Positions 1 to 7,272 of a stretch of 64,000 nucleotides of DNA are shown in pieces. Within the stretch, counting starts at the first letter, position 1. Each line of letters starts with the position of its first letter. The stretch spans positions 496,001-560,000 of the forward strand of contig NZ_LR594675.1 of NCBI RefSeq assembly GCF_901827205.1. The letters are read 5' to 3'. The stretch comes from Variovorax sp. PBS-H4 (GTDB taxonomy: Bacteria; Pseudomonadota; Gammaproteobacteria; Burkholderiales; Burkholderiaceae_C). The notes under the pieces were generated by a model. The model was not told where the DNA came from. It was given only the letters and a program-made list of their open reading frames with translations, and ran no database searches. The translations under genes and the position numbers were made by a program.

Positions 1-265
1 TGACCAGGATATCGATGGCACCAAGCTGATCGGCCACCCTCGCGAACGCCGCGCGCAAGGGCTCGATCTGCGACACGTCGCAGGGCATCACGGCACAGCG
101 GCGCCCGAGCGCTTCGATCTCGCTGCGCAGCGACTCCGAGCGCTTGTCGGCCTCGCGCACGTTGAGGGCGATGTCGGCGCCCGATTCCGCCAGCCGCAGC
201 GCAATGGCCTTGCCGATGCCCTGGGAGGCGCCTGTCACCAGGGCAGTCTTGTTGTGCAGATTCAT
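1..265 (-). CDS. SDR-family dehydrogenase (3-oxoacyl-ACP reductase-like), C-terminus cut by window edge
   Basis: Only the first ~88 codons are inside the window; translation starts at the ATG at 265 and runs off the left end. The N-terminus reads MNLHNKTALVTGASQGIGKA, which carries the TGxxxGIG dinucleotide-binding motif of classical short-chain dehydrogenases, followed by the first beta-alpha-beta unit and a CDVSQ segment typical of the adenine-binding loop. FabG-like proteins start in this way, but the catalytic Ser/Tyr/Lys region is outside the window, so the substrate cannot be inferred. It is divergent from the methyltransferase at 536. Confidence 0.85.
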   Translation of the reverse strand, partial: MNLHNKTALVTGASQGIGKAIALRLAESGADIALNVREADKRSESLRSEIEALGRRCAVMPCDVSQIEPLRAAFARVADQLGAIDILV

Positions 266-535
266 TGAACAGGCCTCTGAAGCGTAGGCACACGCGGCAA
301 ACTCCGCCACTGTGCCTTGCACGGTAGACCCCCGCCGTGGTCCTCGCATGTAGGAGCGAGCCGCGCAAGCATCGCCGCGAGAACGCACTTGCACCCTGCC
401 GCGTTTTGCGGAATCGTTTCCTGCAAGTTTGGGAGCACCCCCTGTCTGTGCAGGTGACCACGTGAAGTCCCGTTGCGGGCATCCGGCTTGCCATGGTCCA
501 TCGCATGAAAGACGCTTGTCCTGGAGGCTAGAAAG
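266..535. promoter_or_regulatory. Divergent intergenic region (SDR / methyltransferase)
   Basis: The 270 bases between two divergent genes must hold both promoters. The only clear element I can point to is a GGAGG ribosome-binding site at about 522-526, nine bases before the ATG at 536. A short ORF crossing this stretch on the minus strand has no recognisable protein features and is not called. Confidence 0.4.
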
Positions 536-1228
536 ATGAAGGAAGGCAGAGCACGATCGCAACATTTCGGCCCGGCGAGCCGGCCCGTGGAGGCAAGGCC
601 ACAGGTCGCCTTGTCGGAAGCGGGCGTTGCCCGCGCCTACAAACGGCTCGCCCCGATGTACGACGTGTTGTTCGGACGAGTGCTCGAGCCGGGGCGGCGA
701 CGCATGGCAGAGGTCGTCCGCGCACTGCAGCCCGCGTCGCTCCTCGAGATTGGCGTCGGCACGGGGCTCGCCCTGGCGCACTACCCGCCCACTTCGAAGA
801 TCGTGGGCATCGACCTGTCCCACGAGATGCTCGAGCGCGCGCGTGAAAGGGCGCGCGCCCTGCCGGATCGGCAGATCACCATCGAGCACATGAACGCGGA
901 GCGCACCAGCTTTGCGGATGGAACCTTCGACTGTGTCACTCTGCCCTATGTGCTCTCCGTCACGCCGCGGCCGGCCGAACTGGTGCGCGAGATCCGCCGG
1001 ATCTGCAAGCCGGGTGGAACCATCGTCGTGCTCAACCACTTCAGCGGAAGCAGGTTCTGGTGGCTGATGGAGCGGGCCTTTCGCTCTGCGGCCGAGCACG
1101 TCGGCTTCCGTTCGGACTTCCGCTACGAGGAGCAGATCCTTTCCCATGACTGGGAGGTGGTCGGCATCGAGTCCGTCAATCTGCTCGGCCTCTCCAGGCT
1201 CGTCGTACTGAACAACCGCAGGTCCTAG
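536..1228 (+). CDS. Class I SAM-dependent methyltransferase, phosphatidylethanolamine N-methyltransferase (PmtA)-like
   Basis: A 230-aa Rossmann-fold methyltransferase. Motif I (LLEIGVGTGLAL, about residues 66-77) binds SAM; the acidic residue of motif II is in VGIDLSHEML, and a later LPYVLSVTPRP segment resembles motif IV. The region YDVLFGRVLEPGRRRM just before motif I is characteristic of bacterial PmtA-type enzymes that methylate phosphatidylethanolamine on the way to phosphatidylcholine; these are usually 200-230 aa, so the length fits. The start ATG has a GGAGG nine bases upstream. A ubiquinone/menaquinone-type methyltransferase is the main alternative. The stop is directly followed by a degraded glycoside hydrolase fragment, so this gene sits at a rearrangement junction. 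Confidence 0.75.
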   Translation: MKEGRARSQHFGPASRPVEARPQVALSEAGVARAYKRLAPMYDVLFGRVLEPGRRRMAEVVRALQPASLLEIGVGTGLALAHYPPTSKIVGIDLSHEMLERARERARALPDRQITIEHMNAERTSFADGTFDCVTLPYVLSVTPRPAELVREIRRICKPGGTIVVLNHFSGSRFWWLMERAFRSAAEHVGFRSDFRYEEQILSHDWEVVGIESVNLLGLSRLVVLNNRRS

Positions 1229-1456
1229 CCATTCCGAGCGGTGCGCCATCACCTGCACTGGCTCAAGGACCACGGCGTCACCTGCCTGAGGGTGATGCTC
1301 GAGTACGCGCAGGGCCGCCATCGCTACATCGAACGGCCCGTCGGCCGCTTTGTCCAAGACATGGTGCAGCTCTGGGACGATCTCTTTGCGCTGTGCGAGG
1401 AGGTGGACCTCTATCTCCTTCTCACGCCATTCGACACCTTCTTCACATGGCGTCAA
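1229..1456 (+). pseudogene. Remnant of a glycoside hydrolase (GH5/mannanase-like) gene
   Basis: In the frame passing the GTG at 1241 the sequence reads RHHLHWLKDHGVTCLRVMLE, then a stretch containing YAQGRHRYIERPVGRFV and LWDDLFALCEEVDLYLLLTPFDTF. This pattern (a HL.WLK.HGVT..R.M strand, then LTPFDTF) resembles the early part of the TIM barrel in cellulase/endo-mannosidase-like glycoside hydrolases. Only about 75 codons survive. There is no start codon with a ribosome-binding site, the beginning of the gene is missing, and past about 1456 the frame continues only as antisense of the neighbouring TPP enzyme. The catalytic glutamates are absent. Family assignment is from memory of the motif and is moderate. 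Confidence 0.55.
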
Positions 1457-1465
1457 GTGCTTTCG

Positions 1466-3271
1466 TCAAGGCGGCGCGTCGTCGTTCTTCTTGCCCGGGA
1501 GGATGTGGCTGAGCACTTGCCTGGCGGTGTTCGCGATCATCGAGCCGCCCTCGGCATCGCCCTTGACGAGCGACGTGACGAAGTTGCGCGCCTGCTTCAA
1601 GTTGATGTGGGGCGGGAGCGGCGGCACCTCCGGATCGGTCTTGATTTCGAGCAGCACGGGCCGTGTCGCTGCAAGTGCCCTGTCCCATGCAGGGCCGACG
1701 GCTTCAGGGTCGTCGACGTAGATGCCGTCCAGGCCGATGAGTTCGGCGAACTTGTGATACGGCACGTTGGGCAGCGTCTGGGTGGCCTCGAACTTCGGGT
1801 CGCCTTCCATGACGCGTTGCTCCCAAGTGACCTGGTTCAGGTCTTCGTTGTTGAGCACCATGACGATCCAGCGCGGATCGCTCCACCGCCGCCAGTACTT
1901 CGCCACCGTGATCAGCTCGGCCATGTTGTTCATCTGCATGGCACCGTCGCCGACCATCGCGATGACCGGGCGGTCGGGATGTGCGAACTTCGCGGCAATG
2001 GCGTAGGGCACGGCAGCGCCCATGGACGCGAGCCCGCCCGAAAGCGAACCCATCATCCCGCGCCGCACCTTGATGTCGCGTGCGTACCAGTTGGCACAGG
2101 AACCGGAGTCGCAGGTCAGGATGGCGCGGTCGGGGAGCCGCGCCGACAGTTCGACGAAAGGCCGCTGCGGATTGACCGGCTCGGCCGCCGCCATGGCGCG
2201 CTCGTGAAGGGTCTTCGCCCATTCGTCGTTCCAGCTGCCGATGTCGTCGCGCCATCCGGTCTCGGTCTTCTGCTGGAGCAGCGGGAGCAATGCCTCCAGC
2301 GTGGCCTTGACGTCGCCCTGCAGGTTGACCTCCATCGGATAGCGGATGGAAAGCATGCCGGGATCGAGGTCGACCTGGACGCCGCGTGCCTGGCCTTCCT
2401 TCGGCAGGAACTCCGCATACGGAAAGCCGGAGCCCAGCATGAGAAAGGTGTCGCACCCCGCCATGAGTTCATCGCTGGGCTTGGTGCCGAGCAGGCCGAT
2501 CGAGCCGGTGACCCATGGCAGGTCGTCCGGCAGCGCCTGCTTGCCCAGGAGGGCCTTGGCCGCACCCGCGCCGAGCCTGTCGGCGACAGCGATGATCTCG
2601 TCCGTGGCTCCATTGCCGCCTGCTCCCACGAGCAGGGCCACCTTCTTGCCGGCGTTGAGCACCTCTGCCGCGCGAGACAGGTCGGCCGCAGCCGGCAGCA
2701 CGCGCGGCGCCGACCAGCCGACGCCCGAGAAGACGGAGCCGTGGGCCCGCGGCGGTTGCTCCATCGGCAGGTCCTGCAGGTCGTTCGGGATGACGAGTGC
2801 GGTGACGCGCCGGCGTCCGAGCGCAATGCGCACGGATCGGTCGATCAGGTGGCGCACTTGCGCGGGCACGCTGGCCGTGGCGACGAAATCGCCCGCGACA
2901 TCCTTCAACATCGAGTGGAGGTCGAGTTCCTGTTGATAGTGGGAGCCGACCGCCGTTCTCGCCTGCTGCCCGACGATGGCCAGCACCGGCACGTGGTCGA
3001 GCCGCGCGTCGTAAAGCCCGGTGATCAGGTGCGACGCGCCGGGGCCGGAAGTGGCAAGGCACACGCCGAGTTCGCCGGTGAACTTGGCATGCGCCGAGGC
3101 CATGAACGCGGCCATCTCCTCGTGCCTGGCCTGCACGAACTCGAACTTGTCCCCCGCTCGCGCGAGCCCGCCCAACAGTCCGTTGATGCCATCGCCCGGA
3201 TAGCCGAAGATACGGCGGACGCCCCATTGGTGCAGGCGCTGCCAGAAGAAATCGGAAACTTTTTCAGCCAT
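1466..3271 (-). CDS. Thiamine-pyrophosphate enzyme, pyruvate oxidase / acetolactate synthase-like
   Basis: A 601-aa protein with the three-domain layout of the POX/ALS family. The N-terminal pyrimidine-binding domain has GYPGDGINGL and the catalytic glutamate in QARHEEMAAFMA (about residue 50); a central domain follows; the C-terminal domain carries the TPP motif as VGDGAMQMNNM and, about 30 residues on, VLNNEDL. Related proteins in this family decarboxylate pyruvate (quinone- or oxygen-linked) or form acetolactate, and the exact reaction cannot be read from the sequence. Start ATG at 3271 (MAEKVSDFFWQRL) is chosen because the family begins there; a longer frame upstream is unlike the family. 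It lies 86 bases downstream of the epimerase gene on the same strand, so co-transcription is possible. Confidence 0.82.
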   Translation of the reverse strand: MAEKVSDFFWQRLHQWGVRRIFGYPGDGINGLLGGLARAGDKFEFVQARHEEMAAFMASAHAKFTGELGVCLATSGPGASHLITGLYDARLDHVPVLAIVGQQARTAVGSHYQQELDLHSMLKDVAGDFVATASVPAQVRHLIDRSVRIALGRRRVTALVIPNDLQDLPMEQPPRAHGSVFSGVGWSAPRVLPAAADLSRAAEVLNAGKKVALLVGAGGNGATDEIIAVADRLGAGAAKALLGKQALPDDLPWVTGSIGLLGTKPSDELMAGCDTFLMLGSGFPYAEFLPKEGQARGVQVDLDPGMLSIRYPMEVNLQGDVKATLEALLPLLQQKTETGWRDDIGSWNDEWAKTLHERAMAAAEPVNPQRPFVELSARLPDRAILTCDSGSCANWYARDIKVRRGMMGSLSGGLASMGAAVPYAIAAKFAHPDRPVIAMVGDGAMQMNNMAELITVAKYWRRWSDPRWIVMVLNNEDLNQVTWEQRVMEGDPKFEATQTLPNVPYHKFAELIGLDGIYVDDPEAVGPAWDRALAATRPVLLEIKTDPEVPPLPPHINLKQARNFVTSLVKGDAEGGSMIANTARQVLSHILPGKKNDDAPP

Positions 3272-3357
3272 GCTTGCATGGTCATACAGGGCGACGGTGC
3301 CCGCGGTCTGTCGGACATACTCGATGGATTGCAGCAGGCGGGTGGGGGCGGCTGCCG

Positions 3358-4311
3358 TTACCCGCGGTCGGTGGTCCCGGTGGTCGCCTGCCCTTTGCAA
3401 GGCTCGATGCGCCACTGGAGGCGCATCTTCAGCGTCTCTCCCGTCTCCAGCAGGCGCAGCCCCGGCCGGCCTTCCAGGTGAAAGGCATCGATGGGCTGCG
3501 TGATCGGCTCGAAGCAGAAGGCCTGCCCCTCGCGCGGCCGGTACATGAGGCAGTAATGGCGCTCGGCACCGCCGTCCCCGACGAAGTCCGGCATCGTCAG
3601 GCTGAGCTGCAGGCCGTGCTCCGGCCATTCGATGCGCGCGTGGCCGCCCCAGCCCGTGTAGGCGTTGTCGACAAAGCTGCCGAAAGCGGATGCGCCTTGC
3701 CCCAGGTCCCAGTCCTGCGGAATCTCCCGCGTGTGCCGGGTCGGCAGCGGGTCGCTGCCACAGAGCCAGACGCCTTGGACCGGCGCGACGATGCGCGTGC
3801 TGCCCGTCCGCATGAACCAGGGATGCACGCCCAGGCCGTAGGGCAGCGGCGCCTCGCCCAGGTGCCGCACTTCGAGCGTCTGGTCCAGGCCGTCATCGAC
3901 CAGGTGAAAGTGCTGCGTGGCCAGGTATTCGTACGGGTTGCCGTCGAATCGCCGCGACTGCAGCGTCATCGTCGCGGAATCCTCCGCGTCGCGGTCGAGC
4001 TGCCAGCCTTGCAGCCAGCCATCGCCGTGGATCGGGTAGGGCTCGCCCGCGCGATTGGGGCGCACCGGATGAAATGCCCCCGCCGCCTCGAAGCCGCCGC
4101 CGCTGATGCGGTTGGACCACGGCACCATGGGAAACGAGGCGAGTCGGTAGAGATCGGGGGTGAGCCCGTCCCATGGCCGCCACAGGTCGAACAGCCCCTC
4201 TGGGCGTTCGATCTGCCAGGCAGCAACGCTGCCGCCCAGAGAGGGCACGAGGCCCAGGCGCTGATCACCATGGCGCAGCCAGACGACAGGGTGCACAGTG
4301 CCGGCCGTCAT
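3358..4311 (-). CDS. galM: Aldose 1-epimerase (mutarotase)
   Basis: A 317-aa GalM/YihR-type beta-sandwich protein that interconverts alpha and beta anomers of aldoses in the cytoplasm. Recognisable blocks are FPMVPWSNRISGGGF with the NR pair, YPIHGDGW with the conserved His, PYGLGVHPWF with the second active-site His, and a C-terminal CFEPITQPIDAFH containing the catalytic-region Glu. The ATG at 4311 is preferred over an upstream in-frame start at 4398, which lies inside the preceding gene. The stop of the lactonase gene is only four bases upstream, so the two are translated from one message. The role fits the neighbouring oxidative sugar pathway: it supplies the anomer that the dehydrogenase oxidises. 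Confidence 0.88.
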   Translation of the reverse strand: MTAGTVHPVVWLRHGDQRLGLVPSLGGSVAAWQIERPEGLFDLWRPWDGLTPDLYRLASFPMVPWSNRISGGGFEAAGAFHPVRPNRAGEPYPIHGDGWLQGWQLDRDAEDSATMTLQSRRFDGNPYEYLATQHFHLVDDGLDQTLEVRHLGEAPLPYGLGVHPWFMRTGSTRIVAPVQGVWLCGSDPLPTRHTREIPQDWDLGQGASAFGSFVDNAYTGWGGHARIEWPEHGLQLSLTMPDFVGDGGAERHYCLMYRPREGQAFCFEPITQPIDAFHLEGRPGLRLLETGETLKMRLQWRIEPCKGQATTGTTDRG

Positions 4312-4315
4312 GGGC

Positions 4316-5236
4316 TCAGCCTCCGAAGCGGAAGGCCGGCAGGCCCGGGCTGTCCACCTCCACCGCGAACAGCCCGCCGGCCAGCGGCTCAGCGGCAAGG
4401 CGGGCTTCGTCCAGGCCGGTCTTGGCGGACGTGACGTACAGCGTGCGCAACTCGGGTCCTCCGAAGGTGCAGTTGGTGACCTGGCTCACCGGCAGTTCGA
4501 TGCGCCCCAGCTCCCCGCCGCTCAGTGGATGGTGGCAGCTCACGCAAGCACCGCCCCAATGGGCGATCCAGAGCCGGCCCGCCGCGTCGGTCGTCATGCC
4601 GTCGGGCAGGCCGTCGCGGCGCGCGAAGCGCAGCCAGAGCCGGCGATGGGCGAGGCTGCCATGCTCCGGATCGAAGTCATAGGCGTGGATGCCGCCCTGG
4701 GCGGTGTCGTTGAAGTACATCGTGCGGCCGTCCAGCGACCAGGTCGGTCCGTTGGTGACTGCGAAGCCGCTGTCATGCTGCGTGCACTGCCCGTCGGGGT
4801 CGAAGCGGTACAGCGCCCCGCTCGGCGCCACGCAGTCGAAGTCCATGGTGCCGCCCCAGAACCGGCCGCGCGCATCGCACTTGCCATCGTTGAAGCGGTT
4901 GCTGAGGAGCGCCGGCTCGGGCCGGTGCAGCCACTGCGGCCCTGCGTCGGGCATTGTCGGGTCGAAGAAGGCGAAGCCACGACGCAGCGTCACGATCAGG
5001 CCCGGCGCGTTCTCGCGTTCGGCCAAGGCCGAGATCTCCTCGTCGAACTCCCACCGGTCCTGCGCGCCGGTGGCGGGATCGAGTCGCCACAGGCGCTTTT
5101 CGAGGATGTCCACCCCGTACAGCTTCTGTTCGCGCACCGACCACATCAGCCCTTCGCCGAGGCTTGCCCCCGCGGCGTGGATGCAACGCAGCGCGCTTTC
5201 GAAGCGCGGTGCCGGAAAGGTCGAGGAAGGGTTCAC
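4316..5236 (-). CDS. SMP-30/gluconolactonase-family lactonase (probable L-arabinolactonase)
   Basis: A 306-aa six-bladed beta-propeller of the SMP-30/gluconolaconase/LRE family. Candidate metal ligands of the family are present: Glu in ASLGEGLMW (about residue 22), the NDGKCDARGRFWGGTMD block, Asn in VTNGPTWSLDG, and Asp in LPDGMTTDAAGRLW. These enzymes open the lactone made by sugar dehydrogenases. In the context of an arabonate dehydratase, a KDA dehydratase and an aldose dehydrogenase, L-arabino-gamma-lactone (or galactono-lactone) is the likely substrate. The start is GTG at 5236 with GGAGACC about seven bases upstream; no good ATG exists. It is first in a minus-strand unit with galM and divergent from the SDR dehydrogenase at 5380. 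Confidence 0.85.
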   Translation of the reverse strand: MNPSSTFPAPRFESALRCIHAAGASLGEGLMWSVREQKLYGVDILEKRLWRLDPATGAQDRWEFDEEISALAERENAPGLIVTLRRGFAFFDPTMPDAGPQWLHRPEPALLSNRFNDGKCDARGRFWGGTMDFDCVAPSGALYRFDPDGQCTQHDSGFAVTNGPTWSLDGRTMYFNDTAQGGIHAYDFDPEHGSLAHRRLWLRFARRDGLPDGMTTDAAGRLWIAHWGGACVSCHHPLSGGELGRIELPVSQVTNCTFGGPELRTLYVTSAKTGLDEARLAAEPLAGGLFAVEVDSPGLPAFRFGG

Positions 5237-5379
5237 GGCGGGTCTCCGATGCAATGCGTCCGGGGCATTCGGTGCCCTTGACGCGCCGCATCGTAGCAAG
5301 GCATATTGATAAGAGAAAGAAGGCAAACGCGTATAGATCGATACGAAGTTTGCAATGTCAATTCCACTGGAGACTCTCT
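5237..5379. promoter_or_regulatory. Divergent control region of lactonase and sugar dehydrogenase genes
   Basis: This 143-base AT-richer stretch separates two divergent catabolic genes. It contains GTATAGATCGATAC at 5331-5344, whose complement includes TATCGAT. The same TATCGAT core occurs twice in the regulator/dehydrogenase intergenic region (7189 and 7221). That makes a shared operator for the LysR regulator encoded at 6200-7162 plausible. No convincing -35/-10 pair was found. GGAG at 5369-5372 is the ribosome-binding site of the dehydrogenase. Confidence 0.4.
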
Positions 5380-6174
5380 TTGACAGCCACCGTTGCACGC
5401 GCGCCCGCTTCTTCTTTTTCCACCTACCCCAGCCTCCGCGACAAGGCTGTCTTCGTGACGGGCGGCGGCAGCGGCATCGGCGCCGCGTTGGTCGGCGCCT
5501 TCGCGGAACAAGGTGCGCGGGTCGCCTTCGTCGACATCGCGGAGCAAGCCAGTGCTTCACTGGCGGCGCAGATCGCCGAGGCAGGCCATCGCGCACCGTG
5601 GTGGAGGTGCTGCGACGTGCGCGACATCGCCGCATTGCAGGCCGCCATCGCCGATGCGGCAGGCGAGCTGGGCGACTTTTCCGTGCTCGTCAACAACGTT
5701 GCCAGCGACGACCGCCACACCCTCGAGTCCGTCACGCCCGACTACTACGACGAGCGCATGGCCATCAACGAGCGTCCGGCCTTCTTCGCCATCCAGTCCG
5801 TGGTGCCCGGCATGAAGCGCCTGGGGGGCGGCGCGATCGTCAATCTGGGCTCCACCGGGTGGCAAGGCAAGGGCGGCGCGTACCCCTGTTATGCGATCGC
5901 CAAGTCTTCGGTCAATGGCCTCACGCGCGGCCTGGCCGTGAACCTCGGGCGCGACCGCATCCGCATCAACACCGTGTCGCCCGGGTGGGTCATGACCGAG
6001 CGCCAGGTGCGCCTGTGGCTGGACGCCGAAGGCGAGCAGGCCCTCGCGCGCAACCAGTGCCTGCCGGACCGGCTGCAGCCGCACGACATCGCGCGCATGG
6101 TGCTGTTCCTGGCCTCGGATGATGGCGCCATGTGCACCGCGCAGGAGTTCAAGGTCGACGCGGGCTGGGTTTGA
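5380..6174 (+). CDS. NAD(P)-dependent aldose (D-xylose/L-arabinose-type) 1-dehydrogenase, SDR family
   Basis: A 264-aa classical SDR. VFVTGGGSGIGAAL is the cofactor loop, LVNNVASDDRHTLESVTPDYY contains the NNA-like motif, GSTGWQG holds the catalytic Ser, and YAIAKSSVNGL is the Tyr-x3-Lys pair. The opening YPSLRDKAV, the NDDRH-like block and the ending FKVDAGWV closely follow the Caulobacter D-xylose dehydrogenase (XylB) pattern, so it probably oxidises an aldose at C1 to its lactone. The start is TTG at 5380 with GGAG eight bases upstream; the frame has no ATG before the nucleotide-binding fold. The lactone product would be opened by the divergent SMP-30 protein. The precise sugar (L-arabinose, D-galactose, D-xylose) is inferred only from context. 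Confidence 0.82.
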   Translation: MTATVARAPASSFSTYPSLRDKAVFVTGGGSGIGAALVGAFAEQGARVAFVDIAEQASASLAAQIAEAGHRAPWWRCCDVRDIAALQAAIADAAGELGDFSVLVNNVASDDRHTLESVTPDYYDERMAINERPAFFAIQSVVPGMKRLGGGAIVNLGSTGWQGKGGAYPCYAIAKSSVNGLTRGLAVNLGRDRIRINTVSPGWVMTERQVRLWLDAEGEQALARNQCLPDRLQPHDIARMVLFLASDDGAMCTAQEFKVDAGWV

Positions 6175-6199
6175 CGCGGGCCGGATCGCCCATCGAAGT

Positions 6200-7162
6200 T
6201 CAGGCTTCGACCTCCAGCCGCCTTCCATAGACCGTCAGGCTCGCCGCCTTCAGCGCGCGCATCATGACCTTCGCGGCCGGTGAGAGCAGCCGGTCGGTGT
6301 GCGTGATGATGCCGAAGGCGTCCATGTGGCAGGGCACCGCCACCGGCAACACGGCGCCCAGGCCGTGCGCGGCGTAGTAGCGCGCCACGTCGGTCGCCAG
6401 CACCGCGAGCATGTCCGACTGCTGCAGCATGCGGGTGATGAAGAGCAGCGCCGAGCTCTCGATCACGTTCATCGGCGGCGCCAGTCCTTCTTCCCTGAAC
6501 ATGAGCTCGAAGCGGTGCCGCAGCACGCTGCCTGCGGGCGGCACGATCCAGCCGGCGCTCACCAGGTCGCGCAGCGTGAGGCCGGTCATTCCCAGCAACG
6601 GGTGGCCCGTGCGCACCAGCGCCGACACCGGTTCTTCGGTCAGCGGCTCGTAGTGCAGCTTGGCCTTGTCGTGCTCGGCGGACAGCCGCGCCACCAGGAT
6701 GTCGAGCTTGCCTTGCTCGAAGCGCTCCATCAGCACCCGGCTGGTCTCGATCTCGAGTGCGACGCGGAGGTTCGGCTGGTCGCGCTTGACCAGCGCAATG
6801 GCAGGCGGCATCAGGGTCAGGCCCGGCGCGGTGATGGTGCCCACGCTGACCTGACCGAAGCGCCCGGCCTTGAGCGCCACCAACTCATCGTGCGCCTCGT
6901 TCAGGCTGGCCAGCGCCATGCGCGCGTGGCGAATCATGCTTTCGCCATACCAGGTCGGCCGCATCCCCCTCGGCAATCGCTCGAAGAGCGGCACCTCCAG
7001 CACGTCCTCCAGGTCCTTGAGCAGCTTCGACGCGGCCGGCTGCGTCATGTTCAGCACCTGCGCGGCGCGGTGGATGTTGCCTTCTTCCGCGAGCGCGACC
7101 AGCAGCAACAGCTGCCGCGTCTTGAGCCGCGCGCGAATGAACCAGTGCGTGTAGTTCGTCAT
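6200..7162 (-). CDS. LysR-type transcriptional regulator, GbpR-like
   Basis: A 320-aa LTTR. The winged helix-turn-helix is at residues 17-75 (NIHRAAQVLNMTQPAASKLL, then VLEVPLFERLPRGMRPTWYG), and the inducer-binding periplasmic-protein-like domain covers about 95-300. Proteins of this shape next to chvE are called GbpR (galactose-binding-protein regulator) in Agrobacterium and Azospirillum and respond to sugars or their aldonates; the presence of a ChvE homologue 2.7 kb away supports the same role. The ATG at 7162 (MTNYTHWF) with AGGA about ten bases upstream is chosen over an in-frame ATG at 7204. It is divergent from the semialdehyde dehydrogenase gene, the usual layout for autoregulated LTTRs. 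Confidence 0.88.
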   Translation of the reverse strand: MTNYTHWFIRARLKTRQLLLLVALAEEGNIHRAAQVLNMTQPAASKLLKDLEDVLEVPLFERLPRGMRPTWYGESMIRHARMALASLNEAHDELVALKAGRFGQVSVGTITAPGLTLMPPAIALVKRDQPNLRVALEIETSRVLMERFEQGKLDILVARLSAEHDKAKLHYEPLTEEPVSALVRTGHPLLGMTGLTLRDLVSAGWIVPPAGSVLRHRFELMFREEGLAPPMNVIESSALLFITRMLQQSDMLAVLATDVARYYAAHGLGAVLPVAVPCHMDAFGIITHTDRLLSPAAKVMMRALKAASLTVYGRRLEVEA

Positions 7163-7188
7163 CGGGTTTTCCTGAATCCTGTTTCGGG

Positions 7189-7241
7189 TATCGATTCGAT
7201 CCAAATCTCTATTGGAAAGATATCGGTGCGATTCCTACACT
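7189..7241 (+). promoter_or_regulatory. Candidate operator repeats and sigma-70 promoter for the catabolic operon
   Basis: Two direct repeats, TATCGATTCGAT at 7189-7200 and TATCGGTGCGAT at 7221-7232, are spaced 32 bases apart. This is close to three helical turns and is compatible with tetrameric LysR binding. Between and over them lies TTGGAA (7212-7217), 18 bases, then TACACT (7236-7241), a reasonable -35/-10 pair pointing to the TTG start at 7273. The second repeat is inside the promoter spacer. Activity and binding are inferred from pattern only. Confidence 0.45.
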
Positions 7242-7272
7242 CCGCCCCACTCGTCCATCAGGAGTTCCGACG

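Noticed and set aside
262..501. Small minus-strand ORF in the first intergenic region
   Set aside because: Overlaps the SDR start, no family, no ribosome-binding site, composition unlike neighbouring genes.
1241..3481. 746-codon plus-strand frame starting at the GTG at 1241
   Set aside because: Only the first ~75 codons resemble a protein family (hydrolase remnant); the rest is antisense of the TPP enzyme.
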